From: Candidatus Methanophagales archaeon | GTDB taxonomy: Archaea; Halobacteriota; Syntropharchaeia; Alkanophagales; Methanospirareceae | DNA length: 6,187 nucleotides | NCBI GenBank assembly: GCA_023131215.1 | Contig: JAGLZV010000021.1 | Coordinates: forward strand, 1-6,187 | Direction of reading: 5' to 3' | Shown here: positions 4,842 through 6,187 of the stretch, piece by piece | How the letters are laid out: every line of letters starts with the position of its first letter | Numbering within the stretch: the stretch's first letter is position 1 | Translations under genes and position numbers: made by a program | Notes under the pieces: generated by a model | Told to the model about the DNA's origin: nothing | Database searches by the model: none | Seen by the model: only the letters and a program-made list of their open reading frames with translations

Positions 4842-6062
4842 TCAGTCTCTTACATAGATGTAATTGGTATGTGTTACACCTTCCCAGTTTTCCCAATATG
4901 TTCTACCTTGATTCACTGGCCATGGGTCATTGATGTATAGCCACTCTCCTGGATATGTTCTCCATCCTCTGCAACACCTGGCATGTCCTGGAACACCACT
5001 CTTCAACGGCCTGGCCTGGTTAATCTCATTTCTAGCCTCCTCAAATGTTGGCGAAGTGTCCAAGCTGGAACCTGCTTTACCTAAACCATCGGGACGAGCT
5101 GTTCTATAGTATGTTAGCTGTTGAGCATTAGTGCAACCTCCAGTCCAGCCACATCCCATAACATTAGCGATATGGTCTTGTGTATGGGTCACAAAATACC
5201 ATCTGGCGATCATTTGTGCAGTGGCTACGGCGCACCTGTACTCATTTGTTTGCCCGTAAAGCGGAACGCCAAGCGTCACTTGAGCTCTAACCCTTACAAT
5301 TTGTTCTTCAAGGCTCTTTAGTTCCTCTTCTGACAAGGGTTTTCCCGTTAAATCTTCGATGCCCATAGAATTTGCCTTTTCCATTACAAAGCTTACAAAT
5401 TTGTCAGCTCTTTCCCACTCAGCCATGCGCTGCGATTTCTCTTCTTCGGGTATACTCTCGTAAAGCGACCATACACCAATTCCTTCAGCCTCGGGCTTTT
5501 TATCAGGTACAATTGAATAATCCGCTGCATCTATAATCATCCTGCGTTTTTCCCCTGTCACTGGTTGCTCAGCGAACGTCAACATTACGCCGATTTTTGG
5601 ATAACTATAACACACCAGTTTTGCTGATACGATTTCCCCATCATACTCTTGTGCCAGCTCCTTAGCTTTTTCAATTGCTGTCGATGCATCCCAGGGACGA
5701 GGTCCTATCTCAAACGTGTAAACTGAAGGTCCCAGTTCAGCACTCGCACTTGCTTTGATTGTCCCTACCATCTTGCCGTTTTTCTCTACCGAGAATTCGT
5801 AAAAGAGCTTTTTCCCATTTATGTCATATATTGTTAGAGGTTCTGGATTTACTATTGCCCCTCTCCATTCTTCAAGCCCGGGTGTCTGCGTTAATACCGC
5901 ATCCAACATATACACTGTTGCATGCTCCAAAGCTTTCTCTTCTGATACAACGTAGCTATGCTCATCAGCTGAATACGCAGTAGATCCAAACAAACCTACC
6001 ATTAGCGCAGCCGCTACCAATAATGCCACCACCAATATCCCCTTAGAATTCCTCTTAGTCAT
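4842..6062 (-). CDS. Secreted C39-like (papain-fold) cysteine peptidase with N-terminal propeptide-like region, 406 aa
   Basis: Numbered from the ATG at 6062, the signal peptide is residues 1-32 (MTKRNSKG, then a hydrophobic core, cleaved near TAYSA). A propeptide-like region (about 37-186) and a charged helical linker (about 205-262) precede the catalytic domain (about 264-406). That domain matches the archaeal C39-like (Peptidase_C39_2) pattern: VPLYGQTNEYRCAVATAQM with oxyanion Gln271 and catalytic Cys277, GVPGHARCCRGW with His360, and YINDPWPVNQG with Asp379 (or Asn378). The end reads WENWEGVTHTNYIYVRD. Four more Cys (304, 310, 363, 364) could form disulfides. It should cleave proteins or peptides outside the cell after maturation. 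Start choice: GGGGGTGAT, with one GU pair to the anti-SD, ends 3 nt before this ATG. The upstream open frame to 6155 is leader cassette. Confidence 0.85.
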   Translation of the reverse strand: MTKRNSKGILVVALLVAAALMVGLFGSTAYSADEHSYVVSEEKALEHATVYMLDAVLTQTPGLEEWRGAIVNPEPLTIYDINGKKLFYEFSVEKNGKMVGTIKASASAELGPSVYTFEIGPRPWDASTAIEKAKELAQEYDGEIVSAKLVCYSYPKIGVMLTFAEQPVTGEKRRMIIDAADYSIVPDKKPEAEGIGVWSLYESIPEEEKSQRMAEWERADKFVSFVMEKANSMGIEDLTGKPLSEEELKSLEEQIVRVRAQVTLGVPLYGQTNEYRCAVATAQMIARWYFVTHTQDHIANVMGCGWTGGCTNAQQLTYYRTARPDGLGKAGSSLDTSPTFEEARNEINQARPLKSGVPGHARCCRGWRTYPGEWLYINDPWPVNQGRTYWENWEGVTHTNYIYVRD

Positions 6063-6157
6063 CTTATCACCCCCTAAATTTTTTAAACCCATCTTTTTCT
6101 TTTCCTTCACCTTTTTCACATCCCCTCCTTCTTTGCGCCCCTCCTCGGTGCTCACTG
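6063..6157 (-). repeat. Conserved leader cassette, copy 3 (5' UTR of the protease gene)
   Basis: It has the same order of elements as copies 1 and 2: a GCACC-GAGGAG-GGGCGC box (one mismatch in the putative stem), AAGGAGGGGATGTG, an in-frame VKEKKKMGLKNLGGD stretch, and GGGGGTGAT. A 26-nt run in the middle is identical to copy 1. Spacing from the last SD to the ATG is the same as in copy 1. Confidence 0.75.
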
Positions 6158-6168
6158 ATAGTTTCGTT

Positions 6169-6187
6169 CAAACCCCTGATAAAACTA
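6169..6187 (-). promoter_or_regulatory. Truncated start of the repeated dyad promoter, cut by the window edge
   Basis: These 19 bp are identical to 1260-1278, the downstream edge of the dyad promoter. The dyad and TATA box of the protease gene should lie just past the right edge. The last 8 nt (TAAAACTA) are also the first 8 nt of the window, in the same register within the repeat. Confidence 0.6.

Noticed and set aside
787..5983. Other plus-strand and out-of-phase frames of 60-75 codons (787-978, 1397-1615, 4737-4940, 5121-5321, 5759-5983, and minus 404-622, 1497-1691, 2221-2403)
   Set aside because: Each lies wholly or largely inside a better-supported gene, lacks a ribosome site, and encodes no recognisable domain.
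1..6187. CRISPR array, insertion sequence or RNA gene
   Set aside because: The repeats are not evenly spaced short units with spacers. No transposase frame or terminal inverted repeats were found, and no tRNA- or rRNA-like segment was recognised.

Overview
The window looks archaeal and most resembles Methanosarcinales or related methane-cycling Methanomicrobia. The reasons are TTTATATA-type TATA boxes, Shine-Dalgarno (SD) sites with the full GGAGGTGAT match to the archaeal 16S 3' end, U-tract terminators, a UPF0228-type domain that I know mainly from Methanosarcina, and a C39-like secreted protease of a kind seen in those archaea. The lineage assignment is inference; the archaeal assignment is fairly safe.

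Every convincing gene is on the minus strand, and nearly all are exported or membrane-anchored. From right to left (the direction of transcription): (1) a secreted papain-fold, C39-like cysteine peptidase with a long propeptide-like N-terminal half (4842-6062), closed by a clear terminator. (2) A membrane-anchored protein whose outer domain resembles the peptidase's N-terminal half (3963-4745). (3) A UPF0228-like ORF (3524-3991) that appears to be the detached C-terminus of gene 2, split off by a 73-bp-period direct repeat that shifts the frame. (4) A regulatory stretch (about 3300-3480) with repeated TGGAAC half-sites round a TATA-like box. (5) A secreted protein with two GY...HGM...PETG repeats and a Trp-rich C-terminal domain (2111-3238), with a strong terminator. 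(6) An Ig-like protein with a transmembrane helix at each end (1387-2019). (7) A secreted protein of unknown family (414-1154), with a terminator hairpin on its stop codon. (8) A small membrane protein of 58 aa (183-359). A promoter copy at the left edge (1-56) points out of the window.

The most striking structure is a repeated upstream cassette. Three otherwise unrelated exported-protein genes (7, 5 and 1) share a nearly identical leader of about 85-95 bp, and the similarity stops at their start codons. Copies at 1260-1326 and 1-56 also share a promoter with a TATA box and a 17-bp perfect-arm dyad at the predicted transcription start. The right edge ends inside the same promoter repeat. The two window ends share 8 nt in register within it, so the source may be circular or may have been broken at a repeat.

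My reading is a locus of surface and secreted proteins placed under common control by duplicated 5' cassettes. It contains a protease and a free-standing propeptide-like partner that could inhibit or chaperone it. The joint function is inference. No RNA genes, CRISPR array or insertion sequence were seen.
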